Shown here: positions 21,609 to 36,600 of the stretch, in pieces
Position numbering within the stretch: position 1 is the first letter of the stretch
Layout: each line of letters opens with the position of its first letter
Origin: Hydractinia symbiolongicarpus
Taxonomy: Eukaryota; Cnidaria; Hydrozoa; Anthoathecata; Hydractiniidae
DNA length: 64,000 nt
Direction of reading: 5' to 3'
Assembly: GCF_029227915.1 (NCBI RefSeq)
Contig: NC_079885.1
Coordinates: forward strand, 8,124,001-8,188,000
Notes under the pieces: model-generated
Told to the model about the DNA's origin: nothing
What the model saw: only the letters and a program-made list of their open reading frames with translations
Database searches by the model: none
Made by a program: the position numbers and the translations under genes

Positions 21609-24600
21609 TGATAATTATTACAAGAAATGCTAGAGAGTGCATCAAGAGCGGAAACACAAGACTGCAGACTTGCAAATTCTTCTTCAGTAACAACGTCTCC
21701 TCTATAATGGTTTAATAGCTTTTCCATATATTGTTGCAAAATGTTTGCGTGGTTGAAAATATTTATTAACGTTTTAATGACATCAGTCTTTCCCAACCGT
21801 ACGCGTTCTCCAACACCTTTTGCTTTCTTTGTTTCGTCAGAAAATATAGCATTGCAGGTTTTAACGATTTCTTCTCCAATAGCGTGTACTGATATTGAGT
21901 CTGTAGAAAGAGTAAGTGATCGGTATTCTACAGTCAAACTGTTAAACAGATTTCTGCATGCTGCATGTCCTTTTGGTTTTTCAGTCAATCCAGATGTTTT
22001 TATTATCTTGGTAGTCACGCTATCATCACATTTAAACTCATCAGTAATTTGCAAGCAATATAAAAGAAATCTTGAAAAAAATGTTAGCAGATACGAGATA
22101 TTAATTTGATCAAATCTGTTTCCATTTATCGCTTCCTTACTAAGAGTATCTAATTCTTCGTATGACTGTGTTAGCACGGAAATGTACTCTTGTTTCCATA
22201 ACATTTTTTTGTCGTTAAGTACTTTAGCAACAATGGGTGACAGCCTTGCTTTAACTGAATTAAACTGTCGCCTCACATACTTTTCTTTCTGTGTTAAGAA
22301 TATGTTAAATTGTAACTCTTGCAGAAGTCTTTGCAAACTTGAAAATACAGAGTTTGATAAGCACATATATTTTTCCAGAACAAGAAAAAGTTTTGACGAA
22401 GTCCCGGTGTGCAAAGAAAGATTTTTCATACTATCGCTAAATAAATCGTTCATATCTCTTACCAATGTTAGTAATTCTTCCCGTAACTTAGAAAGGGGTT
22501 TGTTTTCCTCACTTTCGCCTTCTAGCATCTTGATTAACGTGTAAAAATGTTTAGTTTTAAACATATAATCTACTTGATTTTTTTGATTTTTTTCATCTTC
22601 TTTACTACGTATAATTAAGGATCCAGATTCAAAAGATTTAAACGTAGTTTCAATTTTTAATAAAACGCTGTCAAAAGATACTGCTAACTTGCGTCCTAAC
22701 TCTTGTGCAACCTTCGCAGACATCTCACATGAATTTCGGACAATCTCTTTTCTTCTCTCTTCTGCATTTCTCAATATGTCATGATTTTCTTTTAACTTAT
22801 CTCTTATACGTTCTTTTTTACTACTATATCTTTCAAATTCCTTTTCCCAATTCTCATTTTCATTCTTTAAAATGCTCTGTCGTGAAAATACATCGTCAGT
22901 CGAATATGAATCTGTTGTGTTCAACTGCATTGCCTGTAGGTGACAATGTTCTTTTTCTTTGAAATCCTCCTCCAGGTTCGCCAATTCATCTTTTAGACTT
23001 TGGTCCAAATCAAGTATTTTCTTTTTCTCTGACAAAATTTCTGAAACTTGACCACCAAGTATTACTGTTTGTTGTTCTCCCAGCACTGATTCATGAAAGC
23101 ACAAATTACTCTCTATGTCTGCCCAAAACTGGGTTAAAATATTCAAAAAATTGACATTGCAATACATCAAGTACGCTATTGAGGTATGGTCATTAACTTC
23201 CTTGCTTAACTTTACAGAAGCAGCAACGGTTTCATACAAATTATCACTCAGTTGTTTGACAAAATGGTCACAAAACAATGGTGTAGAATTTGTTTTAAAT
23301 AATTTTTTTAACTCTTGTAAAATCATGTCCTGATTCACGTTAAGTTTTGGATCTACTGGGTTTAATGCTAAAGAAATGTCCGTAGAATCTGTTGCTGTAG
23401 GTAAGAAGTCCATCATAGTGATGTACTGTGGTTTTATTATCATGCTATGTGATGTTTGCTGCAATTGACGAGTTAAGGAATATCTTACTTTCAATAATTC
23501 TGTAAGTCTACCACAGAACTGTCTCAAGGAAACTTTCCCATTCGGAATGCAAACAAAATCAACTAAATCATGTATTGAACCTTTGTCAAGCTTTTCCAAC
23601 ATATGTAACCGCTCTTGACGAAGAAGAGAGGATAAAGATGTCAGTTCCATGGTTAATTCATCTTTCATAAAACCATCTTGTTTAAGTAAACTCTTTAGGC
23701 GAAACACGAGTAGGAGGGCATCAGGAATATCTAAGAGGTTTTCAATCTCTACCAAGTTTTCCATAACCTTTGTTTTATCGAGTTCGTAGGTCAGAATAGT
23801 TTGTAATATTCCGTAAACAATTTCTACAGCCAGCTTAACGTTTGTGGAACCAATATATGATCTAATAATGGTATCAAAATCAGCAGCAGAAAGAGATTTA
23901 GACACATCATCTTTGTTTGTAAGTGTCTCTAAAATTTCATCAAGTTTTACTGTGTGCTCGCTCAGTAATGACGGTTTTTCATCTTTAGTAAACACCATAT
24001 CAGATTTAGTTATATCTAACGGTGGAATAATTGTTTCGATTCCAGTCAAGAAAAACAGATTTGTTTCCTTCTTTTCTTCTTCAATTTCTTTAAGACTGGT
24101 CAAAGCTTTTTGTTTTAATATGCTAACTGTTTCCTGCATTCTATCATATCTTTCTGTAGAGCAGTTGCAGTACAAATCCTTAACCTCTGCTATTGTCTCT
24201 ACTAGTTCTTGAAGTAGGTCGTGAAGGTCATTGTTCATTGCAGTTTTACATAGACCTTTCAGAACATTGACAAAAATATCCAATTTCCATGACCATTTTT
24301 TAGAACAGCTACTATCGACTGTGTTAGAAGCCTCAAATGTATTAGCGTTACTGTAGTCATGTCTCCATCTACTTTCATAAGCGCTTAAAGTTTCAAGTGC
24401 ATCTATGTCAAAAGATATATCGCCACTCACTTCAAGATTTGAGTGATATTTAAATAAATCTTCTAATTTACCAATCATTTCTTTCACATCTGATACGAGT
24501 TTTTGAGTTGTTATAATCAGTTGTTTGTCAAAAACGCTGATATTACTAATGATTTGCAGAAAGCCATCTGATAATATATTTGTTGCTTTTGTGCAAAAAT

Positions 24601-27600
24601 CATAGGTATTTTCAGATCTAACAGATAAAGAATATACAAACAATTTGTTCAAGTTTGTCTGAAATGTTTCAATAAAAGAGTGGACAACTATATATTGATT
24701 AACTTCTTGGTCGAACAAAGCTTCTATTAGCTCTTTGACTGCTTTCATCCAGCTAAGTTGATCTGAATTTGATTTTAATAAAACATATAGTTGAGCCTTT
24801 TCGTTCAGTGATTCTGGTTGAAATTTTTCTTGTAAAAGACGAAGCTCTCGTTTAACATTAGTGTGATGCTCTGTGATTATCCTCAGACCATTTTGAAATA
24901 CATCTTCCACATACTCAGCAAAAGTATATCCATTTTTTTCATTCAAATCCAGCTTATCAATTATGTCTTCAATTTTAACGAATAGTTGAGTTACATCGAC
25001 ATCGTTAAATACATCGTAAAGATGTTCGGCTGATTGCAAAACTGCAAGAGATTTTTTCTTCAAATCATCCAATGAAGATTCCGGAAAAGATACAACCTCT
25101 CTTTCGAATATTTCTTTACTGGAAAAAAACTGTTGTAATACTAATGATGCTGTGTATAAGTCAGCATGTAAAAACAGATTGTTAATGACAACATCAAAGG
25201 TTTTGTATCGCATTCCAACCTTGTGGCAACCACGTTGTAGTTTTAATACAACTTGCTTCAGCAAAACTTTCTGACTAGGTATGCAACACACAAAAATCTT
25301 AACAATACAACTATTCACGCTCTGCATAGATTCGCGATCAACAATTATACTAGCCCCACTTTGACTTAGTATAAATAAATATCTGTGTTGTACATTGAGG
25401 AGAGCAGTCATACATTTATCTGTTTCAGTTTCAATATCCTCCAAAACAACTAGATGGAATTTGATGCCCATCTTTTGAAAATCATACAAAATCACCATAA
25501 AGAATGACACTACGTCGAGAACATTATTTGTATCCTCTTTTTTAAACGCAAAACCAAACGATCCATTAAAAAACATAATACTCTTCTCTTCGTTATACAT
25601 GCATGTCCATTTGTGTATGACTTCAGTTCTCTTATATTCATTAATAGATTGTATCATCCTGGTTAGATCTTGGTAGTTTTTATGTTCTCTAACAGAAAAT
25701 GCGTCCTCATAGGCTGGTTTTAGGATTTTTGTGACCTTTTTTCCAAGTGTGTGTGTCTCAGAAATTTGAAGTTCAGAATGTGTCACTTCAATTAATTGAT
25801 CCAGTGAGTGAATATCTTCTGTTGTATGTTTCAATGCACGTTTTTGAAGATTTAGTATGCTTTGCTTCTGTTCTGCAATGGTACGGAGGTTTTTGGACAA
25901 CTGTTGTATAATATCATCTAGTAGATATAAGCAATTTAGCTTACAAAGCAGGGCTAAAGATATATGGCTTACAGCTTTGGGCTTCTGTAGTAAGAGTTCA
26001 GGTGTTCTACATATACAATCTAATTTCGCAGACAAAAATTCTATTTTTGCAAAGTGATATAAATTTTGTTCCTTTAGAGCAAGCTCAGGAAAGGCTGCTA
26101 TCATATCATCGATAGCCCTTTTTCGTACATTTTTACCACTGATCACGGGTAAGTGAAAGGCCTTCTCTAAATTATTAGCAATAACACTTAACTGCTGATT
26201 TGCATGATCTGTTTTTTCATTCGATACTTTTGACTCCTCTATGGCATTTGTCACTGACTGAAGGATTTGCTCGTATCCACTTGCAGAAAACTGATTTAAA
26301 AAGCTTCGATATGTTTCTGCAATATTAAACTTGCATACTGCATTTAATACTTTGCTGACATTGCTAATCAGCGTTTGCCCTTGTAGTTCTGCCTGTAGTA
26401 TTGATATCACGGATGAAAGGATGATCTTTATGGATGTACAATGTAAAATTATGCTTTGTAACTGGTTTAGTTTATCTCGGGCACCAACCAGTGAAGTAGA
26501 AACCACAAAATTGTTTAGTTTCGTTGCAAGATCCGAAGCCTTAAATCGGATAGATTCGGTCATATACTCAATGTTTTCAAAACTGTCTCTTTTAACTATA
26601 TTGACAATTTTTAGCTTTTCTAACCAATTACTTGCAGCTTTAGCATGACTGTCACAATCTATCCATTCATCATAATCAAATTTTAATTCTATATCATGTC
26701 TTTCTTTTATCTCAGAATTATATGCTTGAAAAAGGTGTTGCAATTCTTCTAGATATTGTTTTAATGAGTGCTCAACTTCTTTAATGCCATGATTACACTG
26801 AAAAACCTTTGTTAAACATAAAAATGCATACAAAATTATATCTGAGACAATATCTCCAAAAAGATCAACTAGACCCAACGCCTTAGATATATTATCAGTA
26901 TCGGCTCGAATATCCGATGATATTGTAGTTGCTTTTTTCTGAAGAAAGCTTACATATTTTCTCAGAATAATGTAGGAGTCTTTAGGGTTGATCAATGGAT
27001 CACAGTAGCATCTAAGAATAGCATAAGTAACTGCTTCTGCAACTGTGAAATTATCATCTTCCAAGCAATTTAAAACAATATTTCCTGCCAATAGTATATT
27101 CCGAAAACTGTACTTATATCCACTCATAACTTTTATCTGATTACTCTGGCATAACTGAATTATTTCTAGATGCAGCTTAACAAGGACCTCGGCAACATGG
27201 TCAGGATTTTGAATTTTCATTTCCAGCTGTTTGCAGAGTATCTGGTATGCATCCATATTTTCCACCTTCATGTCAAATTCATGAGCATCATCTGTGACAG
27301 CCATTTCATTTAATTGAGGGTAAAGATCAATTACGGTAAGATTTATGACAATGCATCTATTAATAAATGCATCGCTGATGTTATTTTTCCTAGAATTGTC
27401 AGTATTATGGGTTGCAAATAGCCGAAAATCTTTGTGAATTCCACCGTTCAGTCTTGTCAACACTTCATGTTTACCACCTTCGAATATAACAAGCTGTGGA
27501 TCAGATTCAGCAAGTGAGTTTAATCTTTCCATAACATCCCCTGGAGCCTGTCCCAAATTATCCAATAAAAACCAATAGCCATTGCGAACTGCCTCGAGCA

Positions 27601-30600
27601 GTGGTCCTTCAACAAATATAAAATTTACGTTCGACTTTTGCAACTCTGTTGTTTGAATATCTTCTAGTTCAGCACAGTGAGACAAAACTTTTTTCACATT
27701 TTGATCCTTTAATTCACTGGAACTAAATTCAAGGGAATGAACTGCATTACAAAGGTCGTTTGCAACAAGGATTACATCTTCAAAGCGAGAATAATCAGAC
27801 ATTTTTGAGAAATAAACTCTGTGTTTAATGTGAAAATTTGAGATGGCAGAAAAAATCAATAAGTTTCCAAAAGCAATACCAATTTCTAAGAGATTATTTA
27901 TAATCTTTGCCATCAAAGCCTCTACCTTTTGAGCTAAAAAGGTATCATTGCCTATAGTCCATGTTCCAATAAGATCACTAGTAGTAGTATCTTTTGTTAT
28001 TGGAAACAAGATTAACTTTCTTTGTGTAAGTCTGGAAAACTCTAAAATTAGTGACGTCTTTCCAGAAGAATTCCCTCCTCTCAATAACAAAGTATGACCA
28101 GTTCGTGTAGCAGCAGCAATTGAAACTAAGTTATCTAATGTTGTTTTGGTGTAATAATATGGTAGAACTATATCAGCTTTTGCATTGCCCTTCTTCAGAT
28201 AAATATATCCAACACGAACAAAACCTTGCAATCCCTGCTCAATAGTAGTAATATTTTCTTCAGTATGCACCAATTGTGTTGGGAAGTACTTGTCAATCAA
28301 AGCATGTATGGCATCTCTGTCTTCTTCTCGACTTAACCCTTTTGCATAAATGAGTTCTAACTGAATTCTTATTCCTTCAATATCAATTGCTTCTGCTGGT
28401 CCTTCTGCATTTCTAATCGAAAGTTTGTGGAATTCTGAATTAGTTTCTGCTAAACGAATAAACTTTACTAGGTCGCGTAAATTAAATTTCACCCTACAGC
28501 CTGAGCTTTTCTTCGTAATTTTTGTTGAATCAATGTGAAATTTTAATATTTCTGGAATCTGCTCTTTTGGAATTGATCCATTATTTACAGGACCATCTCT
28601 ATTCAGTGGTAAAAATTTTGAAAGGCCAATCTCACTTATTTCTTGATCTGAAAATTCTTGCAAATTTATTACCGTGAAATGGGCTAAGACAGATTCATGA
28701 AGTTTATTTCTTCCACCGCCAACTGCTTCTGGGTTTTTTGTGGCGAAAATATGGACATTGTTAATAGCCACCTTCTCCCCTGTTGCTTCAATATGCAATA
28801 CTGAATTAGATGCAAATATTGGTATTAACTTTTCCAAAACAACAGGGTGTGCCAAATTAATTTCATCTAATAAAATCCAAGTTTTACTCGAATTCATTAC
28901 AACTCTTAGCAGACTTCCTACCACGAATTCAAAAGTTCTTTTCCCGTTAACTATTTTAGGTATAAACGAGCCAATTAGATCTTCATAAGTAGTGTTGGCA
29001 CTGAAGTTTATACGAACGCATTCATACCCTAATGCATGTGCCATTTCTTGTATTATTTTAGTCTTTCCAACGCCAGGTGGTCCATTTAACAGCAAATTCA
29101 TGCCACACTCAGCTGCAGCAAATATTCTACAAATGTTTTTGAAAGTTGTTTTAGAAAGATAGAGTTCATCTAAAGGCTTGATAATATCTGTTTCTGGTGC
29201 CAGTGAACAATAAAAAGGGGTTCTTGAAAGACCTGCATATTTCTTTCCTTCTCTGTCACACATTTCTGCCCATCTTGTGTCAATCACTGGTTCTCCTTTA
29301 AATATGGTAACTAATTCTTCACATGAATTAACACTAAATCGTTCCATGATGGCATCAAATAATGCCTCCTGCTTGTTCATAGAAACTTGATCAATCCAAA
29401 GAAAAGCTATTCCCATTACAATAAGTTTCAAATTGTTGCTGTCGTCACTTTTAGGTTGAGTCTGTTTTTGACAATAGACGAAATCCCTTAATTTAGCGAC
29501 ATCTCTTGATGTAATGTTAATTTGTTTTTTGAGCAAGCTAATGGATTCTTCCAAGGCTTTAGCAAATTGATCATTACCCATTGCTTGCAGACCAGACAGA
29601 GATAACAGATCTGAAATTATATATGGTTGCACAGCTATTTCAGTCATTCTTGACCTTATAGCAGGACTTAGTTTGATTTTTGTCTGCTCAACTTTTTTTA
29701 AAGTATGAACAGTTGCAAATATAGGCATTTCAAGGGAAGCCTGCAATGAACATTTGGAAAAGGCCATGTTATTTAATGTAAGATCTTCATGTAAAACAAA
29801 CGATCTTTCTATCTCCAGCAGACTATTCAATCGCTCAGTCACAGCCTGTGATGGCAAATGAACATTTTCCAAAATCAAAACACTTTTTTCCTTTATTGCC
29901 TTTGTGCATGGTCCATCTTGAAAAATGAAGACAGTCTCTTCACTATCATGACTTGTAATTTGGTAAAATACACTTTTATATTTTTCAATGACAATGGATA
30001 ACATGTTTGTGTGTGAATTATCAGTGTCCAATTTCGCATGCAGTATTTTTAAAAATTGTTCCATTTTTTGACGCAACTGCTCAGCAGTTTGAGAAAACAT
30101 GGAATATGAATGTTTTGAGTTTGTCTCATTACTGTAAGATAGCTCCGAGTCAGAACTACTAACTGAAATATATCCATGTGCATTGTCAAAATCATCACCA
30201 ATGGATTCGCAATCACTTACACTGGTTTGTTTAACTTCTAAATCAATCTTTCCTTTTTCACTATAGCCAACATCAATACCATCATCATCTTTATCATCAT
30301 CAACAGGTTCATACAGCTGTGTTTTTATTTCAATGCAAGAGCTTCTTTCAAAAATATCATCCATTTCTGATGAAGACTTGTCGCTACTTTTATTTGAATA
30401 TACACTTAATTTTTCTGATATTTCATCACTGACAGAACTAGCACTTGAGTCTTGTCTGAAAAACATTGAACTATCTCCATAATCTGTTTCTCCACTTGCA
30501 GACAAGCTCTCTGACACATCGCTGTCGGTATGGATTGATGATAAACTTGCAGAAGTGGAAGTATCCAAATTTCCATTTTCCATATTAAGTGTGAATTCAC

Positions 30601-33600
30601 TTACTGCCAACTCTAATTTTTTAATTACTGGCTGAATGTTTGTCAGTAAAAAATCAGTCAAGATTTTAGCTTCACCACACAAAACATCAATATTTTCCTC
30701 AATAAGATTTTTTGATACAAGTGAATACTGGTGACCAATAATACATAGCAAGTTCAAGCATTCTAATTTGGAATATGGCCTTAATCTACCAACAAAATCT
30801 GCAGAATCGGTAGCTTGGTTGCATAAAACTATGACTTGGTTGGCCTCTTTTTGGTACATCTTACACCATGTATTTATTAAATGAGACTTATAGGATGTTG
30901 GACCAATTAGCAGTACAGGTTCATTACAAGAAATAGCAATACAAACATTCCAAAGTTTTTCTAAAAATAGTGGTGAGGAATTGGTTAGCATATTCCAGAA
31001 CATGTCGCTATCTTTATCTGGTATTTTGAAATTAGGTAATCTTTGGTCAGTATTATTTCTGTTAATCAGCTGCATCCTCTTTCTATCTACCATAACATTT
31101 GGCTTACATAAATCTGGCTTTTTTAAAGCATTGCACTTTGGAAATGCTTCTAAAAGTAAAGAAGCTAGCAATTGAATATCCTCTTCTCGTACTCTTGTAT
31201 AGAGTAGATCAAATCCAATGAGACCCCAGTCATAACGATAAATGCATTTACGCTTGATCCATTTCAATAGCTCTCGAATCGTTAGCTTCACACCTGCTCC
31301 AAAAAGTGGTTTTGAGGACTTTTTAATTGATTCATTGATGACAGAATAGGCTTTGGCAAGAAAAACAGAATTATCCTTTATTTCGCATTGCATTTCTGAA
31401 TTTAAAAGGGCTAGACTTCGTTTTTCAATAATAAACCGAACTTCATCTTCGGTAAAGTCATTGAATGTGATTAGAGTAAATCGTGACATAAGACTTTTAG
31501 GCAATTCTTTTCGACCAGAGTAACCAACACCATTTTGAGTTGCAAAGAATCGAAATGATTCTGCCACAGAAACCACCTGGCCTGTATTTGGTAATGTGAA
31601 TTTCTTTTTACCTTCAAGTATGGGATACAGCATATTTAATACTGCAGGCTCAGCAAGATCAAATTCATCAGCTAGAAAATAGCTTCCGGTTTGTATTGCT
31701 CTAACCAAAGGGCCTGGTGCAAATCTTCCATCAGGCATAATAGATCCAAGATAGTCAGCAACTGACGTGTTTTCTGTATTATTCACACGTTCTAATAGCT
31801 TGCCATGACACTGAGATATAAATTTAACAAGACTTGTTTTTCCACTTGCTGCAGGACCTTCCAGTAACACTGGAGAATCACATAAAACAGAAGCAGATAT
31901 TAAACAAGCATTCTCATAAAGCGATTTAGCACCATCTTTGTCTAAGACATAACCACTGTTATTTTCTGCATCATCATAAATTGTTGCAAAGAGTTGCGTA
32001 TCAGCTTGATAGCCAGGAAAAAACCTTTTGATTAATGTGATAACTTCTCCTTTTTTAAGTGTTGACCTTTTGAAAGGACCAACCATATTAAGGTCAATAC
32101 TGTAATACAAAGCACCTGATACATTCATTTTCAATACATTATGATGAAATAGCTTGCATGCACCTATAACAGTTTTAGTGAAATGGTGCAAATTTAAAGG
32201 AGATTTTTCAAGATCGTATAGCTCAAGAAACAATGATACTATGTCTTTTTTGTAATTCATAAGGGGGCCTTCACCACCAGCTAAAGCATCATACATTGTA
32301 CTAAGAGACTCTCTGCTAACTTGTTGCTCAGTCAGATTAATTACAGCAAAGCGGTTATACAACGCTGGAGAAAGTTCATTGTTAGTTGTGACATTGGCAC
32401 CAGAAAGGCATTCTGAAGATCTATTACCACTTGGTGGTGTCATTGTTGCCAATATTCTAAAATCTGGGTTTACTTTAAATATTTCAGCACCTTTCTCAAT
32501 GTTTTCAGTAACAGTCCAAACAGGAGGATTTTCTAAGACAGAATTTAACCTTTCTAATACTGTGCTTTGTGCCTCAGATAAATTCTCAAGAACGATCCAA
32601 TAACCATCTCTTACTGCTTTTGTAACCAGACCTTCCTGCCACACAACACCTTTACCTTCAGGTACAAAATTTCCTACAAGGATATCGGGCTCTGTTTCTG
32701 GTGTAATGTATAGATGAAGCATTTTCTTGTGCAAGACTTTACCAAGAGATTCAATTAACATGGATTTTCCACAACCATTTTGACCTGAGATTAATATAGG
32801 CTGTCTATTATCCAAAGCACCAAGAATCTGAAACCAACACCTCTTCATATTTTTTGTTAGGCCAATCATGGGTTTTGGAATAGCTCCTATGCCATAGTTA
32901 TTTGCTTTATCCTTTTTGTAAACATCCTTGGCAGTTTTGATAAATATATTCTTAACAGTTTCTTGTGTTTCCTTGCAGTTTGTTAAACTTAAACTTTGCT
33001 TAAAGCATATGGTTAATCGATCTTTTAGAGAGATTGAACAGTTCTTCATGGTGTTTAGAAGGGACCTAAATGCATCGTATCCAACAGGTGGAACAATAGA
33101 ATTATTTAAAGTTAAAACATTGATCATTATACTTTGATATAATGAGTTACAAAACACATCATGAGGTTCATCATTTTGACTAGTTGGGATGCCAAAATCA
33201 ATACTGTAATTTGCTAGGCATAAGGTCCCGATACCTTCTTTATTGTTGTAAGTAATGGTTAGTCTAACTTGAGCATCCTCAATTAAGAGTAAACTCTTGG
33301 TTAATATCTTCTCCACTTTTTCTCGATTTTCTTTATTTCTTAGGCGTGAGCAATAAATACAAAAAGCAATGTTGCCAAGTGCCTTCATGTCTACGTCTTC
33401 TATTTTGTTTGCTTTTATGAGTAATGGTAGAGCTCTTTCTGCAAATCTAATGGCATCTCGCAAAGTTAACTCTAAATAAGCACAGTTACGCTCAGTGAAT
33501 AATTTGTCTTTAAATAATTGGTCAATTTCTTGATGAATGCTTAATATTTTTCTTGATACAGTTGGTGCAACAGAGCCAGATATGTTATTCTTTTCAAGGT

Positions 33601-36600
33601 GACTTCTGATGATAAACTCTTTTTCTTTCTCTGATGGACTTTTTATAACCACAGGTGTAAATCTTGATAGCATTGATGATGAATGTTGCTCTCGTTTTCC
33701 TTTATATAAACCAGTGCTAGGATTCTGAGTACAGAAAAGTTGGAAATCAGGGTGCTTTTTGTATTGAAGGTAACGCTTTTCACCATCAGTTGAAGCAACT
33801 CCATCTTCAGCAACTTCAATAGATTCAGTGGGGAGGAAGAGTACTTCAGTATCCAATGCATTTTGTATGCACGACAAAACATTTCCAGGAGCCAAGTTGA
33901 ATTCATCCAACAATAACCAAGCACCTTTTCTAAAGGCTGTCGTAAATGGCCCTTCTTTAAAATGCAACGTAACTTTTCCATTAACCTCACTTGGTACAGC
34001 AGCACCACAAATATTTGCTATTGTTGTGGACGAAGACATATTGAACCTAATTAGTGGCGCTTGAGCCCGTCTGGCTGCTTCCATTATAACTGCTGTTTTT
34101 CCAGCACCAGTTTCACCTTGCAACAGTAGATTAATTGGATTTTTAATTGCATTTTTAATTATGGAAAGATTTTTACAAAGGGTTTCAGTTTCTACTAGCG
34201 CCTCCGGATACAAACAATATTTCTTTAATACATTCCCTTCTGTGTTAAGTTTAACATCAAACGTCTTGCTTTTTATTTTTTGTGTCTTTGCATTGGACTC
34301 CAGCTGACTCGTTAGTTTGTTCACTTCTGACATGCATTCTTTGCTTGTTAATTTCTTTAAATTCCTCTCTTTGCATTCAAGGGAAGATTTAAAAAATAAA
34401 TTTAGCACATCTACACCCTCCAAATTTCTTTCTTTTATAATGTCTTCCACATTTGCTATCTTTACATGTTTTTTATTTACCATAGTCAACAAACGGACAG
34501 TTACGTCTTTCTCCAAGTTCATTATAAAAGAAATAGCTTTGACACAAGATTCTCTAATAAACAGGTTTTTATGTGTAAAACCAGATATGATATCAAATGT
34601 GAAATCAGTAAAAACAGGCAAAAACTTATTTAAGTTTCCTTTAATAAGGGTTTCACAGAACATGTTAAATATATCAGCAATACATAATTCATTCCCATGT
34701 TCTGTAGAATCAAATAACTGCCTGAACACTTCTTTCAGTATGCCAAATGATAAACATTCCAAATCAGGGGACATGATGGCATGCATTGCTGACCTCAGTA
34801 GAGCACGGCTAACAGGAATAGTACAAAAACATTTTATCAATAAGTCCTGTACTGACTTATAGTTCTTTAGAATAGAGACTGCAACAGGAACCTTTAGATT
34901 TGACAAAAAATTTAAGAATACTTTAAAAACAGAAGTTATCTCGCTATTTATAGTAACGTCGCTTTTATCAGTACTTCCATTCTTAAAACAAATAAAGAAG
35001 ATCTTTATTATAGTATCTTGGCTTTTATCTAACTTATAAAATCCAGTTGATAAACCTTCATTCAGGTGTAACATGAACAATTGTGAAAAAAGATGTATCC
35101 CCTCCAGATGGTCTGTGCTTTGTGCTGAAGAAAGCATTTTGTGAATAAGTTCAAATGGAACTTCTATGTCACATTTCTCTGGTATTTTCTTGAGGTGATC
35201 TATGACTTCTGTAATAAAACCCAAACAAGTCTTCTGTAATACCACATCGCTTAAGGTAGCATTCTGTAAAAACCACTTTATGAAACCTTCTGGCAGGCAA
35301 TTTTCTTTGGGTAGCCTGTTGCTTATGACTTCAATTGTTACAAGCAATGACTCATTACCAGATTCCAATGATTTTTTTGTGATGTTGGTCAATTCTTTCA
35401 TTAGAAATGTTAGCCAAGCCATCCACGATGAAGTGACAGATAAACTTAGTTGATGTTGGAAACAATTCCAAAAAGCATTACAAGAAACATCTATGTCATG
35501 ACGGTTAGATAAATAGGTCATAATTGTGATGATATTATCCACTGACCCATCAAGTGATTTCATATTAAGATTGTCTACAAAAGCAGCAGATAAGATTTCT
35601 TCCATCTTCCAAGTTTTCATAATTTGTAACGACCTACATGAAACAGGAAAGGCTTCACTTGCTTTGTGAAAATTAGCAATCATTTTTTGGTATATGAAAA
35701 TGGCCATGGCACTATCTTTTGTATAACACAGTTCTAAAAAGTATGCAAAATCCAAGTTGGCAAACACATATATCTCTCCCTTTTCCATTACATGAGATAC
35801 TATAATATCAATAAGTTCGTCAAACAGAAGTGTTATGTTACCCTGTTTATATTCATCAAAAATCATATGGATCAAAATGTACATATAGTCTTTCTTTGAC
35901 CCTGATCCACTACTCCAGTTACTAAGAAGCTTATGATGAATTTCTTCTTTGGTACCATCTGTCCATTTGAGAATTAGTTGCTCAAAGTTCAATTCTTTAA
36001 ACAAAAACTGAGTCACCTTAAAGGGCAGAATTCTTGACCCGAGTGCATCCTCAATACCAGCAACTACTTCTTTGTCATCACATAGTACACTTTCAATTCT
36101 TGGGGGCCAAAGATCTTTTATTAACCACGTAAGATCAGAATCTCTAAGCTTTGATGTATGCTTCACATATATATTTTCAAGAAAATAGAAATATCCTTTT
36201 GTTTTTCTTTGAACATAGTCTACATCTCCATCTCGTCTGGATAGTGATAATTTCTTTAAAATGTAACAGGCATCAGAACATCCAAATTTAGATTTCTCTT
36301 CTTCTTTGGCTAAAATTTTTTCTTTAGTATCTGCCTTTAAAGGCAATGAAATATTCAGTTTCAATCGTACTCTGCAATTTGCAAATCGAAATATAATGTC
36401 ATTCTTTTCTTCTTCAGAAAAGAATTGGATTTTGTTGGAAATAATAATATAAGAAATTAAGACAAAGTACCATACACAATCCAATTCAATGATTAACGAG
36501 AAGCATGGTATTAAGATCTCGTTTAAATAGCTTCTGATAGCATTCTGATCACTTTGATCATTAAATTCTACCTCACAAAGATTAAACTTTTCATATATAT

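Noticed and set aside
21480-21610. A short intron instead of the frameshift between the two large frames
   Set aside because: No donor and acceptor pair with compatible phases was found in the overlap region; a one-base change in the TTTT run explains the data more simply.
12211-35453. Many plus-strand open frames of 60-180 codons opposite the giant gene
   Set aside because: All lie antisense to a continuous, domain-bearing minus-strand frame and show no domains; they are shadows.
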